A stretch of DNA of 47,165 nucleotides, taken from assembly GCA_027036005.1 (NCBI GenBank), contig JALVTJ010000052.1, forward strand, positions 31,831 to 78,995, in the 5' to 3' direction. Positions 9,445 through 18,186 of this stretch are shown here, piece by piece (position 1 is the stretch's first letter; each line of letters begins with the position of its first letter). The translations under genes were made by a program, and so were the position numbers. This DNA comes from Nautiliaceae bacterium (lineage in GTDB: Bacteria; Campylobacterota; Campylobacteria; Campylobacterales; Nautiliaceae). Under the pieces are notes generated by a model. It was not told the DNA's origin, searched no databases, and worked only from the letters and a program-made list of their open reading frames with translations.

Positions 9445-9952
9445 CTTTATGCCTTTCACTTTCTATTTTTTCCCACATACTACAAGTAGCCGCTCCGTTC
9501 ATTGCTTGAGAAAGCGGCATATATTCCCCTAAAATTCCCTCGGCTATACTCTCATCCAAAAACAGCCGTTTAGGATTCGGATGATTTAAAAGTTTTATTC
9601 CGAACATCTCTTTAAATTCCCTCTCAGTCCAATCGGCAGATTTTAAAATAGGAGTAATTGAATCAACAGTGTTATCGAAAAGTTCAACTTCAACGTTTAG
9701 TAAAATTCCGTCAATATCCAGATGATAAACTAAGACATGATGGTCATCTTTTTTATAAGCGCTGATAATTACGCACCTACCGCCGAAATCCTTTACAATT
9801 TGAGCAATATGAAGGATATCTTTTCTATCATAAAGTTTAAGCCATATCTGAATATTTCCATATAAATCAAGTTCGTCTTTGATATCGTATTTGTCTTTGT
9901 CAAGCCTCTCTTTTATTTCCGCTATGATTTTTCTTTTTAATGTTTCTTTCAT
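9428..9952 (-). CDS. cooU: Hydrogenase subunit CooU (complex I 30-kDa / NuoC-like)
   Basis: A 174-residue soluble subunit homologous to NuoC and the N-terminal part of HycE. The family signature is DWTEREFKEMFGIKLLNHPNPKR-like; the visible core is ERE..EMFGI..HP..KRLFL at about residues 113-133. It has no cofactor motifs and packs against the large subunit in the peripheral arm. The ATG follows AAAGG and overlaps the cooX stop by four bases. Confidence 0.88.
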   Translation of the reverse strand: MKETLKRKIIAEIKERLDKDKYDIKDELDLYGNIQIWLKLYDRKDILHIAQIVKDFGGRCVIISAYKKDDHHVLVYHLDIDGILLNVEVELFDNTVDSITPILKSADWTEREFKEMFGIKLLNHPNPKRLFLDESIAEGILGEYMPLSQAMNGAATCSMWEKIESERHKDEQNN

Positions 9953-10452
9953 TGATACAACCTTTCAAAAGCAGCTTTTTTTCTGCATTCGGGACACAGT
10001 TTCATTAAATTTTTTATTTCGTCGTTTATATGTGGATACGATTTTTCAATCAAAGGAAGCGTAGCAGGGACAAATTTATTACCGCATACAGGACACTCTT
10101 TTTCACTTATTGCGGCAATTGTTACAAATTTGAATTTTTCTTCTTTCGTATTGGCAGTGTGAAAATCATTTGTCAATTTTATTGCGCCGGTAGGACAAAA
10201 AAATTCGCAGTTTCCGCAAAAACAACATGTGTTATACCATGTGGTATGAACATATACGTCATTTTCTTTTTTTATATATATCGCACCCGATGGACAAACT
10301 TCCTGACACGTCCCGCAAGCCGTGCAAATCGATGCGTCCACTTTTAATTTACCTCTTAATTTTTCGGGAATGAATGTTTTACCAAACGGATAAGGATCCG
10401 TTACAGGTCCTTTTAATAAATTTCTTATCGCAATTTTTAAAAATCCGCTCAT
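9949..10452 (-). CDS. cooX: Hydrogenase ferredoxin-like subunit CooX (NuoI-like) with C-terminal zinc-ribbon-like tail
   Basis: A 167-residue subunit homologous to NuoI / HycF, carrying two [4Fe-4S] clusters (CTACGTCQEVCP and CCFCGNCEFFCP) that pass electrons between the soluble donor and the small subunit. Beyond the ferredoxin fold the C-terminus adds CPVCG and CPECR, which could bind zinc or another metal; such a tail also occurs in some HycF/HyfH proteins. The start is the ATG at 10452, with AAGGAATC four bases upstream and an ATGA overlap with cooL. An in-frame TTG nine codons earlier lies inside cooL and lacks a comparable ribosome site. Confidence 0.88.
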   Translation of the reverse strand: MSGFLKIAIRNLLKGPVTDPYPFGKTFIPEKLRGKLKVDASICTACGTCQEVCPSGAIYIKKENDVYVHTTWYNTCCFCGNCEFFCPTGAIKLTNDFHTANTKEEKFKFVTIAAISEKECPVCGNKFVPATLPLIEKSYPHINDEIKNLMKLCPECRKKAAFERLYQ

Positions 10453-10877
10453 TTTTGATTCCTTATTTTTTGTTTCCAAATTTCAAGAGCTTTTGCAACT
10501 CCGTCTATTATCGCCTGAGGTCTTGGAGGACATCCCGGAACGTTTACATCAACCTGAACATATTTATCAAGCGGTCCTTCTATTGCATACGAATCTCTAA
10601 ATATCCCGCAACTCGTAGGGCATGTTCCTACCGCAACGACTACAAAAGGATTTGGAAGTTCGTCCAACACTTCAACCAAATAGGATTTGCTTCTTGCCGT
10701 AATAGGCCCCGTTACAAGTAAAATATCCGCATGCTTGGGACTTCCCGTATATCTGCATCCGAGCCTTTCAACATCGTATCTCGGAATCATCGCCGTCGTG
10801 GCAAGCTCAACATCACAACCGTTACAGCTTCCCGTATTAATTCTGAATAAAAAGGGACTTCTTGTTATAATACTCAT
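10449..10877 (-). CDS. cooL: Energy-converting hydrogenase small subunit CooL (NuoB-like)
   Basis: A 142-residue subunit holding the proximal [4Fe-4S] cluster next to the NiFe site. The ligands appear as SCNGC (Cys18, Cys21), VGTCP (Cys86) and PGCPPRP (Cys116), as in NuoB and EchC. The whole protein is just this core domain, as expected for group 4 enzymes; group 1 small subunits have a Tat signal and extra clusters. The ATG is preceded by AAAGGATTAAT and overlaps the cooK stop by four bases. Confidence 0.92.
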   Translation of the reverse strand: MSIITRSPFLFRINTGSCNGCDVELATTAMIPRYDVERLGCRYTGSPKHADILLVTGPITARSKSYLVEVLDELPNPFVVVAVGTCPTSCGIFRDSYAIEGPLDKYVQVDVNVPGCPPRPQAIIDGVAKALEIWKQKIRNQK

Positions 10878-11833
10878 ATTAATCCTTTAATGCTTAATAA
10901 AACAAGAATTAGAGAAATTATTGCCAAAACCAAAGGAACTTTAAGTAAAAATTTAAATCCTTGATCGGCTCTGTATGAAGCAAATGTGGCATGAGTTATT
11001 CCTATAAAGCCCAAAAGAATAATCGTTTTGAGAATAAACCATAAAAAGTTTATAAATAAATCCCCGCTTAATGTGCTCGGCCAGAAAAATATTTGAAACA
11101 CAATACTTAATACCAAAAGTTTCAAAGCTGATGTTATTTCAAAAAGAGCCAAAGGAGCTCCGCTATATTCAATCAAATATCCATCCATTATATCCGCATC
11201 ATTATGATGAGCAATTTCAAAAGGAGGTTTTTCCAACGCCGCCAATAAAACAATCAAAAAAGCCACAAAAGCCGGCCACATTTTCCAATCGAACAAAAAA
11301 GCTCCGTGTTGCAGTTGGTAATCGACTATCTTTTTAAGAGAAAACACACCTTTGCCATCCCCCACATATAAAGCTATTGTTATTGCAATAATAATAAAAG
11401 CGCTCTCATATGCAAGCATAAGTTTTAATTCCCTGCTTACGCTTATCGCCGCATAAGGAGAAGAACTCGCTCCTCCTCCTATAATATAAGAAATTGCCGG
11501 AAGCGCCAAAAAATAAATCAAAATTATTAAATCGTAATCGCCTTTAACCCCGCTATAAACTCCCGGTATAGGAAGAAAATATATTAAAACGAGCATTCCG
11601 GAAAATCCGAAAAGCGGAGCGAATTTAAATACAAAATCCTTAGCGTCTTTTGGAATTAACGTCTCTTTATTAAAGAGTTTGACAATATCGATTATATTCT
11701 GATAAAAAACAGGTCCAATTCTTCCTTGAAGCCTTGCAACCAGTATTCTTTCAAGCGAAACCAAAATAAGTGCAAAAAGCACTGCAAAAACTCCTCCCGG
11801 GAATATCAAAAAATTAATAATATTAGCGCTCAA
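10874..11833 (-). CDS. cooK: Hydrogenase membrane subunit CooK (NuoH-like)
   Basis: A 319-residue integral membrane protein with about eight hydrophobic segments, homologous to NuoH / HycD / EchB, the subunit joining the peripheral arm to the ion-translocating arm. The ARLQGRIGPVFYQNIID segment near residue 35 and EKPPFEIAHHNDADIMDGY near residue 201 are conserved NuoH loops. It starts with TTG, supported by GGAGG five bases upstream, and overlaps cooM by 11 bases. Confidence 0.92.
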   Translation of the reverse strand: MSANIINFLIFPGGVFAVLFALILVSLERILVARLQGRIGPVFYQNIIDIVKLFNKETLIPKDAKDFVFKFAPLFGFSGMLVLIYFLPIPGVYSGVKGDYDLIILIYFLALPAISYIIGGGASSSPYAAISVSRELKLMLAYESAFIIIAITIALYVGDGKGVFSLKKIVDYQLQHGAFLFDWKMWPAFVAFLIVLLAALEKPPFEIAHHNDADIMDGYLIEYSGAPLALFEITSALKLLVLSIVFQIFFWPSTLSGDLFINFLWFILKTIILLGFIGITHATFASYRADQGFKFLLKVPLVLAIISLILVLLSIKGLI

Positions 11834-14800
11834 CGTATCCTCCTTTTAAACCGAAAATCCTTTTGGTGATTTTGATAACAAATGAAATCAAAGCAATTAA
11901 CGGTTCGTAAAAATTTCGAGCATTTAAATGAATATCCCTTTCGCTTAAATCCCTTACACCAGAGAGGAAAATATGAGTTTTTCTCTCTTTTGAAAAATAT
12001 GCGATAAGAAAATATCCTATTGCAATTGCAATTATCAAATATAAGGCAAGTGAGCCCATATTTAACGTGTCAACCCCTACTTTTACGGAAGTTAAAGAAT
12101 ATGCAACGCCTTTAAATCCGAATTGTTCGATTATAGTATTTATTGGAGCAAGAGCAAATGAAGGGAATATACCTATAATAACGTTTAATACGGCCAAAAT
12201 TACCATAGGCACATACATATAAGGGGAAACTTCGGTAATTTTTTCGAATTTTTTGTTTAATTTTCCAAAATAAGCGCTGTGTAAAAATTTAACGAAAACA
12301 AGTAAAATCATTATACTTCCAAGCAATGTCAAAATAGCCAAAAATACATAACCTTTTTGTAAAAGGGCATGATATATCATCCATTTTGATACGAATCCGC
12401 TGTATAAAGGAACACCGGCAGTAGAAAAGATGGCAACCAAAAACGTTATAAATGTAATCGGCATTTTTTTTGCAAGTCCGCCTATTTCATCAAGAGAATC
12501 AACGCCCGTTTTATAAAAAATCGCACCGGCACTTAAAAACAAAAGATCCTTGAAAAACATATGATTTATCAAATGCAGCATTCCCCCCGCAAAACCTTCG
12601 GATGTTAAAAGGGAAATACCGGTAATAATATAACCTATCTCTCCTACTGTTAAAAATATCAATAATCTTTTCATACTGTTTGTAAGAAGACCGAAAGACG
12701 CTCCCATAATTATGGTTATAGCACCGATTATTGCAGCAAAATGAGCTATCGGTTCAATAGTAGCCAATCTTAAAAGCGCTATTGAAAAAGCTACTAAATA
12801 AAACATTTTTATAAGCATAAAAGGTCCGGTTTTAAGCATAACGGATGAGATATATCCGCTTATAGGAGTAGGAGCCGGTTTCGGATGCATTTGATAATCT
12901 ATCCTAATCGGAAACTGTGCTGCTTTTGCCAAAAATCCAAGAGTTAACAAAACTATCGCTACAAGCGTCCAGTTATTTAAAGGAATGGTTTTAAATACAT
13001 CAAAGGTAAAACCGTATTTTAAAATCGTAGCAAAACCTATCATTAAAATACCGGCACCAGCCAAATTGTAAATTAAATATTTGCTTGCTTCTCTTATAGA
13101 ATAAGCATCTTCTTCATGAACGAGGGCTATATATAACGCCCATCCGCCCATTATTTCCCAGTAAAAAAAGGCGGAATAGATATTTTTACTTAAAACAACA
13201 CCCAAAATTCCCACTATCATAATCATAAAATTAGCAAAAAATCTGTAAGGTTTATGATAATGATCCATATATTTTGCCGCATACGAAAAATTGAGTATCG
13301 CCATAAAAAGAGTTAAATCCGCAAAAAAACTGCCTAAATCAAATGAAAGCGTCAATGTATTAAGCAAAGCTAAAAAAGAAAAAAACGCAGCAGTAATTCC
13401 TGCTATTTTCGCTTTTTTCCCAAAGAAAAATACAATTATCGCTCCAAGTGTCATAATCAAAACACTTGTTGGCATTAACAAATCAAAATGAACATCAGGA
13501 ACATTTAAAATAAACGTTTTATAAATTGCGCCGTTTATAAACTTTATTATGTAATTCGGGAATACTCCTAAAAGAAAAGTGCTAAGCGCTAATAAATAAA
13601 CACTAAACAGTTTAAATCCGCCTACTTTTTCAAATTTTTTAATCGGTTTTAACAAAAATATGTATCTAAACACTCTCAACATACCTATAAACCCGATAAC
13701 CGAACCGATAATAAGTCCGAAAGCCACAACATAATTATTAGCGTGCATTGCTGCTGTAATCATCAAAAATTTCGAATTGAAATTACCAAAAGGCGGGAAT
13801 GCGCTTATTGCAAAAATTCCAATTCCCAAAGGAAAAGCAATAAAAGGAAGTTCTTTTCCGATACCTCTTAAATCTTCAAGATTTCTGCTTTTAGCGCTAA
13901 CAATCAAAATACCTGCACTTAAAAACAATAAATCTTTAACAACGGCATGATTAATTACATGATAAATTGCTCCACTCAAAGCAAGGGAATTCATAACGCC
14001 TAAAACAGTTACAATTTCACCTATTTGACCGATTGTAGAGTATGCAAAAAGCCTTTTAATATCTTTTTCATAAAGTGTTCTTATTTCTCCATAAAACAAC
14101 GTAACAAGACCGACTGCAATTAAAAGATATGAAAAATAGATATTTTTAAAGCCAAACATATAAATAACCAAAATAATTCCGAAAATACCTGCTTTTGTCA
14201 AAATACCGGAAAGTGGTGCAGATATACTGCTCGGAGCTTCCGGGTGAGCAATAGGAAGCCACTCATGAATAGGAACAATACCAGCTTTAACACCGAACCC
14301 GAGTAAAAACAATATAGCAAGAGTCATGGAAATAGTTTGAATCGAAGCGAAATTTTCTATTCCAGCTGCATAAAATTGAGAAAACGCAAGTTGAAGCAAA
14401 TAAGCACCGCCTATACACATTACAAAATAAATTTTTGCAGCGCTTATCGATTTATCACTTCTTGAATTCATAATCAAAAGATAAGAAGAAATTGTCATAA
14501 CTTCCCAAAAAAGATAAAAATGCTCGAATTTATCGCTTAAAGGTATTTGAATTAAAGCCAATGTCAATATAGCCAAAAATGTATAATAAAACTTTTTGTT
14601 TTCTTTAATATAATCAATCGAATAAATAAATATTATTGTCATAACAAATCCAAAAACCAAAGCGAAAATACCTCTTATACCACTATAATCAAACGAAAGA
14701 CCCAATGTGAAAATTTTAATTTCTTTTAATCCCGCAAAAGAAACATAAACTTTCGGATACAAAAACACTAACAATCCCAAAAAGGTAAAAATGCCAATTG

Positions 14801-15305
14801 GAATGATATTTTTGACCTTTTTTATTGTTTCATTTGATTTTTTAAAAACAACCGTTTCTAAAATTGTAATTAAATAAATTGCTTGTAAAATACTTATCGC
14901 AACAATAAAATATCCAAGCTCAAACATACCGTTTTTGGTAAGAGCGTTTAACATAAGCTGTTTTGCTGTAATTAACGAAAATCCCAAACTTCCGAAAATT
15001 GCAAACCCAAAAACAGCCCCCCACAGATTAAACGCTACACCTTTTAAATCACTCAGTTTTGTTGTTGATTTAAATGCCAAAAATTCAAATAACAACAAAA
15101 TAGCCAAAATTCTAAAAACAATCTGGTATTCTATGTGTAAAATACCGGCACCTAATGCTTTTATGCCCAAAATACCAATAAATAAATACAGCAATTCCAA
15201 CAAACTTGCAATAAGAAAAGATTTTTTAATATCTTCTCTAATGTAAAAAGCATAAAATTTACCCAAAAAAATAACGCTGAAAATTAAAATTAACAGAGCT
15301 TCCAC
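11823..15305 (-). CDS. cooM: CooM: giant fused antiporter-like subunit of the energy-converting hydrogenase
   Basis: An 1160-residue, very hydrophobic protein with roughly 30 membrane segments. It contains two consecutive proton-antiporter (NuoL/M/N) units. The first has IPIHEWLPIAHPEAP and SGILTKAGI at about residues 345-375. The second has a related segment, IRIDYQMHPKPAPTPISGYISSVMLK-like, at about 797-822. The C-terminal amphipathic stretch resembles the end of NuoL-type proteins. In R. rubrum CooM has the same fused design. It probably moves protons or sodium ions during H2/ferredoxin electron transfer. It starts with GTG, with AAGGAG five bases upstream. It is first in the operon; the 126-base leader (15306-15431) is A+T-rich and shows no clear promoter. 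Confidence 0.9.
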   Translation of the reverse strand: MEALLILIFSVIFLGKFYAFYIREDIKKSFLIASLLELLYLFIGILGIKALGAGILHIEYQIVFRILAILLLFEFLAFKSTTKLSDLKGVAFNLWGAVFGFAIFGSLGFSLITAKQLMLNALTKNGMFELGYFIVAISILQAIYLITILETVVFKKSNETIKKVKNIIPIGIFTFLGLLVFLYPKVYVSFAGLKEIKIFTLGLSFDYSGIRGIFALVFGFVMTIIFIYSIDYIKENKKFYYTFLAILTLALIQIPLSDKFEHFYLFWEVMTISSYLLIMNSRSDKSISAAKIYFVMCIGGAYLLQLAFSQFYAAGIENFASIQTISMTLAILFLLGFGVKAGIVPIHEWLPIAHPEAPSSISAPLSGILTKAGIFGIILVIYMFGFKNIYFSYLLIAVGLVTLFYGEIRTLYEKDIKRLFAYSTIGQIGEIVTVLGVMNSLALSGAIYHVINHAVVKDLLFLSAGILIVSAKSRNLEDLRGIGKELPFIAFPLGIGIFAISAFPPFGNFNSKFLMITAAMHANNYVVAFGLIIGSVIGFIGMLRVFRYIFLLKPIKKFEKVGGFKLFSVYLLALSTFLLGVFPNYIIKFINGAIYKTFILNVPDVHFDLLMPTSVLIMTLGAIIVFFFGKKAKIAGITAAFFSFLALLNTLTLSFDLGSFFADLTLFMAILNFSYAAKYMDHYHKPYRFFANFMIMIVGILGVVLSKNIYSAFFYWEIMGGWALYIALVHEEDAYSIREASKYLIYNLAGAGILMIGFATILKYGFTFDVFKTIPLNNWTLVAIVLLTLGFLAKAAQFPIRIDYQMHPKPAPTPISGYISSVMLKTGPFMLIKMFYLVAFSIALLRLATIEPIAHFAAIIGAITIIMGASFGLLTNSMKRLLIFLTVGEIGYIITGISLLTSEGFAGGMLHLINHMFFKDLLFLSAGAIFYKTGVDSLDEIGGLAKKMPITFITFLVAIFSTAGVPLYSGFVSKWMIYHALLQKGYVFLAILTLLGSIMILLVFVKFLHSAYFGKLNKKFEKITEVSPYMYVPMVILAVLNVIIGIFPSFALAPINTIIEQFGFKGVAYSLTSVKVGVDTLNMGSLALYLIIAIAIGYFLIAYFSKERKTHIFLSGVRDLSERDIHLNARNFYEPLIALISFVIKITKRIFGLKGGYVER

Positions 15306-15431
15306 ATTAACTCCTTAATAAATAAATAATCATTCATTAAATTAAACCATAATTAAATTATTTATGTTCACTTATAATTAAATCTTATGATGTTTTTTTA
15401 TTTTTTGTGGATTTTTTACACACAAAGAGAT

Positions 15432-15860
15432 TTAAGGAGTTTTTTTGTCCGATATTTCTTCTATAATTTCTACATCGATAATCTCATCTTCATTTTGAGC
15501 ATTTGTATGTGTATAAATATCTTTTCCGGGCAAAAACTTTCTTGCAACCCATCTTGCAAACGGTTCGAACAAAAACAAAATCCCCAAAATATCGCTGAAA
15601 ACCCCCGGAATTATCAAAAGCAAAGCTCCTACAAACTTAAAAAGGCCTATTGATAGAAACTCCTCCTGAGTAATTTCTTTTTTCAAAACTTTCATCATAC
15701 TTTCATTTAGAGAAAAAGGAAGCAAACGGATTATATATATTCCCACAACAGCAGATATTATAACTTCCAAAAAAAGTCCGAAAGGCGTAAAAATTTTTGC
15801 AAATTCATAACTAAACATTATCTCTAAAAACAGATATATCAAAAAATATATTATCCCCAT
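15432..15860 (-). CDS. FxsA-family membrane protein
   Basis: A 142-residue protein with three or four hydrophobic segments, then an acidic cytoplasmic tail. The FxsA signature (IPGVFSDILGILFLFEPFAR) spans residues about 84-103. In E. coli FxsA overexpression relieves phage F exclusion; the ordinary role is unknown. Campylobacter has a similar gene next to proS, so the neighbourhood is conserved. The ATG is preceded by GAGGTTTAAT. It may be co-transcribed with the nucleotidyltransferase and proS genes upstream (16-base gap). Confidence 0.82.
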   Translation of the reverse strand: MGIIYFLIYLFLEIMFSYEFAKIFTPFGLFLEVIISAVVGIYIIRLLPFSLNESMMKVLKKEITQEEFLSIGLFKFVGALLLIIPGVFSDILGILFLFEPFARWVARKFLPGKDIYTHTNAQNEDEIIDVEIIEEISDKKTP

Positions 15861-15875
15861 ATTAAACCTCTTTTC

Positions 15876-16136
15876 TTAAATTTTTATTTCCTCAATTTTA
15901 TCTATTTCTTTTTTATCAAAAACCACATCAACCGGTTTGAAAAGAGCTTCTTTTACTCTAAATTTAAAAGCCCCTCTTTTTTCCAAATCACAAATTTCAG
16001 GTTCAATATACAAATCAATATCTCCACCTTTTTTATCAATAAGCCTGCTGCCAAAAATAAATACTTTTGTTTTTTCTCCAAAATATTTTTTTGCTAAATC
16101 AAGAATAATTTTTTTCTCTTTTTCGCTTAATCTCAC
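15876..16136 (-). CDS. Small nucleotidyltransferase (MNT-type)
   Basis: An 86-residue minimal nucleotidyltransferase domain. The motif GSRLIDKKGGDIDLYI (about residues 29-44) supplies the GSR and DxD metal-binding residues, and a later Asp (VDVVFD) completes the site. Stand-alone MNT proteins are often antitoxins paired with a HEPN protein, but no HEPN partner is next to it; the neighbours are proS and an FxsA gene. It starts with GTG, with GGAGG six bases upstream. That ribosome site touches the base of a strong hairpin after proS. Confidence 0.75.
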   Translation of the reverse strand: MRLSEKEKKIILDLAKKYFGEKTKVFIFGSRLIDKKGGDIDLYIEPEICDLEKRGAFKFRVKEALFKPVDVVFDKKEIDKIEEIKI

Positions 16137-16145
16137 AACATTCCT

Positions 16146-16172
16146 CCTAAAAAATCCAGTAGATTTTTTAGG
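16146..16172 (-). promoter_or_regulatory. Hairpin spanning the proS stop and the nucleotidyltransferase ribosome site
   Basis: CCTAAAAAATC - TACTG - GATTTTTTAGG (transcribed strand) is a perfect 11-base stem with a 5-base loop. It covers the proS stop codon and its last GG begins the AGGAGG ribosome site of the next gene. It may attenuate or control translation of the nucleotidyltransferase, or act as a partial terminator: the T-run is in the 3' arm, but no further T-run follows. Confidence 0.55.
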
Positions 16173-17889
16173 AATTCAAAACCTCTAAAACCTTTTCAAA
16201 CGCCAAATCCTTATCAACCTCAAATTTTTCGCCGGTTTTTCTATTTCTAACTTCTACTTTTCCATTTTTAAGTTTTTTTCCTACAATCACGCAAACAGGA
16301 AATCCTACAAGCTCAAAATCTACAATTTTAGGGCCAAATCTCTCATTTCTATCATCAAGAATGGGCTTTGCTCCAGCTTTTTTAAGCTCTTTATATAACT
16401 TTTCAGCAAAATTTAACTGTTCTTCTTTTTTAATATCACTTACAATTATATCAACTAAAAACGGAGCTATCTCTTTTGGCCAGATTATGCCCTTTTCATC
16501 ATGATTTTGTTCAATTGCTGCGGCTATTAAACGACTAACACCTATTCCATAACATCCCATAATAAAAGGCTTGGCTTTTCCGTTTTCATCAAGAAACGTT
16601 GCATTCATAGGCTCAGAATAAACAGCCCCGAGTTTGAAAATATGCCCTACTTCAATTCCTTTTGTTATTTTTAAAGGTTTTCCGCATTTAGAACATAAAT
16701 CTCCTTCTTTTACAGCCGCAATATCCCTATAAACAGTTAAATTCCCGAGAAGATTCGCATCTAAAAGTCCTGCACCTTTTATATGATAATCCTTTTTGTT
16801 AGCCCCGCACACTAACTCTTCTTCCATTCTTAAATCGTCATCTATTACATATTTGATATTGCTTGGAAGTCCGAAAGGTCCTATAAATCCCGGCACAAGT
16901 CCCGCCTGTTCAACTTCCTCTTCGCTTGCATCTGCTAAATCGACAGCCCCTATTGCATTTTTCGCTTTTGTCTCTTCTAAGGTGTCTGTGCCTCTAAGAA
17001 AGAATACGACTATCTCTTCACATTCATCAAAAATTGCCTTTTTAACCACGGCTTTTACACTAAAATACGGATCAACTCCTAAAAATTCGCAAACTTCTTC
17101 TATTGTTTTTTTATCAGGTGTATAAACTTCTTCTATTGTTTCCGTTTTAATCGGATTTTCTTTTTTAATATGTTTTCTTTTTGCAACTTCAATATTCGCC
17201 GCATAATTACACTCCGAGCAAACAACAATATCATCTTCACCGGTATTTGCCAAAACCATAAATTCACGGCTTCCGCTACCTCCAATAGCACCGCTATCTG
17301 CTTCTACAACTCTAAAATCAAGTCCCATTTTGGTAAATATTTTTTCATACGTTTCTTGCATTAAATTAAATTCCCTATCCAAATCATCACGACTTGAATG
17401 AAACGAATACGCATCTTTCATAATAAATTCCCTGCCTCTTAAAAGCCCAAATCTCGGCCTTGCCTCATCTCTGAATTTAAGGTTTATTTGATATAAGTTT
17501 ATCGGAAGTTGCTTGTAGCTTTTTACATAACTTCTCACCAAATCAACGACTGACTCTTCATTTGTAGGGGAAAGAACAAATTTTTGAGTTTTCCTATCTT
17601 CAATTCTCAAAAGTTCATCTCCATACTTTTTAGCCCTGCCTGTCTCTTCCCAAAGCTCATATGGAGTAACAAAACTTAGCATTACCTCCTGAGCACCTGC
17701 GTTATCCATCTCTTTTTTTATTATTTCTCTTATATTATCAAGCACCATTTTCCCAATCGGAGTAAAATCATAAATCCCGGCAGCCACTTGTTTTATATAT
17801 CCGCCTCTAATTAAATAAATATGACTTGGGGTAACGGCATCTTTTGGCGCCTCTTTTTTAGTATATAAAAAAAATCTACTCCATCTCAT
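16168..17889 (-). CDS. proS: Prolyl-tRNA synthetase (bacterial type)
   Basis: Charges tRNA-Pro with proline. It is 573 residues, the normal bacterial-type length, with a class II catalytic core split by an editing (YbaK-like) insertion at about residues 230-390, which removes mischarged alanine. Motif 2 is visible around NLKFRDEARPRFGLLRGREF and motif 3 around CYGIGVSRLIAA near residue 443; a C-terminal anticodon-binding domain follows. Residues 88-93 (PTNEES) belong to the proline site. The ATG overlaps the stop of the S4 gene by four bases, with AAGGAG upstream. Confidence 0.97.
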   Translation of the reverse strand: MRWSRFFLYTKKEAPKDAVTPSHIYLIRGGYIKQVAAGIYDFTPIGKMVLDNIREIIKKEMDNAGAQEVMLSFVTPYELWEETGRAKKYGDELLRIEDRKTQKFVLSPTNEESVVDLVRSYVKSYKQLPINLYQINLKFRDEARPRFGLLRGREFIMKDAYSFHSSRDDLDREFNLMQETYEKIFTKMGLDFRVVEADSGAIGGSGSREFMVLANTGEDDIVVCSECNYAANIEVAKRKHIKKENPIKTETIEEVYTPDKKTIEEVCEFLGVDPYFSVKAVVKKAIFDECEEIVVFFLRGTDTLEETKAKNAIGAVDLADASEEEVEQAGLVPGFIGPFGLPSNIKYVIDDDLRMEEELVCGANKKDYHIKGAGLLDANLLGNLTVYRDIAAVKEGDLCSKCGKPLKITKGIEVGHIFKLGAVYSEPMNATFLDENGKAKPFIMGCYGIGVSRLIAAAIEQNHDEKGIIWPKEIAPFLVDIIVSDIKKEEQLNFAEKLYKELKKAGAKPILDDRNERFGPKIVDFELVGFPVCVIVGKKLKNGKVEVRNRKTGEKFEVDKDLAFEKVLEVLNS

Positions 17890-18134
17890 TGAATCTCCTT
17901 AACATATTCATTTTTTTTGCTTTTTGGAATTGTTTTAGTCTCCGGAAGTTTCAAAACCTCGTATTTTTTTATCCCTTTTAAATAATGTATTTCTATTTTA
18001 TCTCCTACTTTTACGTTTCTGCTTGATTTTGCCTTTTTGCCGTTTATAAAAACGACCCCTTCTTTACACATTTCATCTGCAATACTTCTTCTTTTTACAA
18101 TATTAACACCGTTTAGGAATTTATCAATCCTCAC
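17886..18134 (-). CDS. Small S4-domain RNA-binding protein (RqcP/Hsp15-like)
   Basis: An 82-residue protein consisting of one S4 domain (MRIDKFLNGVNIVKRRS... VFINGKKAKSSRNVKVGDKIEI) and a short basic tail. Such proteins bind the ribosome or tRNA; relatives include Hsp15 and RqcP, which act on stalled 50S-peptidyl-tRNA complexes. The exact role here is not determined. It starts with GTG, with AAAGG upstream, and shares an ATGA overlap with proS. Confidence 0.8.
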   Translation of the reverse strand: MRIDKFLNGVNIVKRRSIADEMCKEGVVFINGKKAKSSRNVKVGDKIEIHYLKGIKKYEVLKLPETKTIPKSKKNEYVKEIQ

Positions 18135-18153
18135 TTAAAACCTTTTTATCAAA

Positions 18154-18166
18154 ATTATACTATAAT
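18154..18166. promoter_or_regulatory. Back-to-back -10 boxes for the S4 gene and argG
   Basis: On the minus strand TATAAT occupies 18154-18159 (for the S4-proS unit). On the plus strand TATAAT occupies 18161-18166 (for argG). They are one base apart in a 52-base intergenic gap, so the two polymerases probably exclude each other. Leaders would be about 13 bases each. Confidence 0.5.
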
Positions 18167-18186
18167 TGCAATAAAAAAGGATTTGA

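Noticed and set aside
15306-15431. Sigma-54 or sigma-70 promoter for the hydrogenase operon
   Set aside because: No TGGCAC-N5-TTGC or paired -35/-10 elements at a good distance could be identified in the A+T-rich leader; TATAAG-like words are too common here to call.
15876-16136. HEPN/MNT toxin-antitoxin system
   Set aside because: Only the MNT protein is present; both neighbours are well known housekeeping or membrane genes, and no HEPN-like frame could be found next to it.
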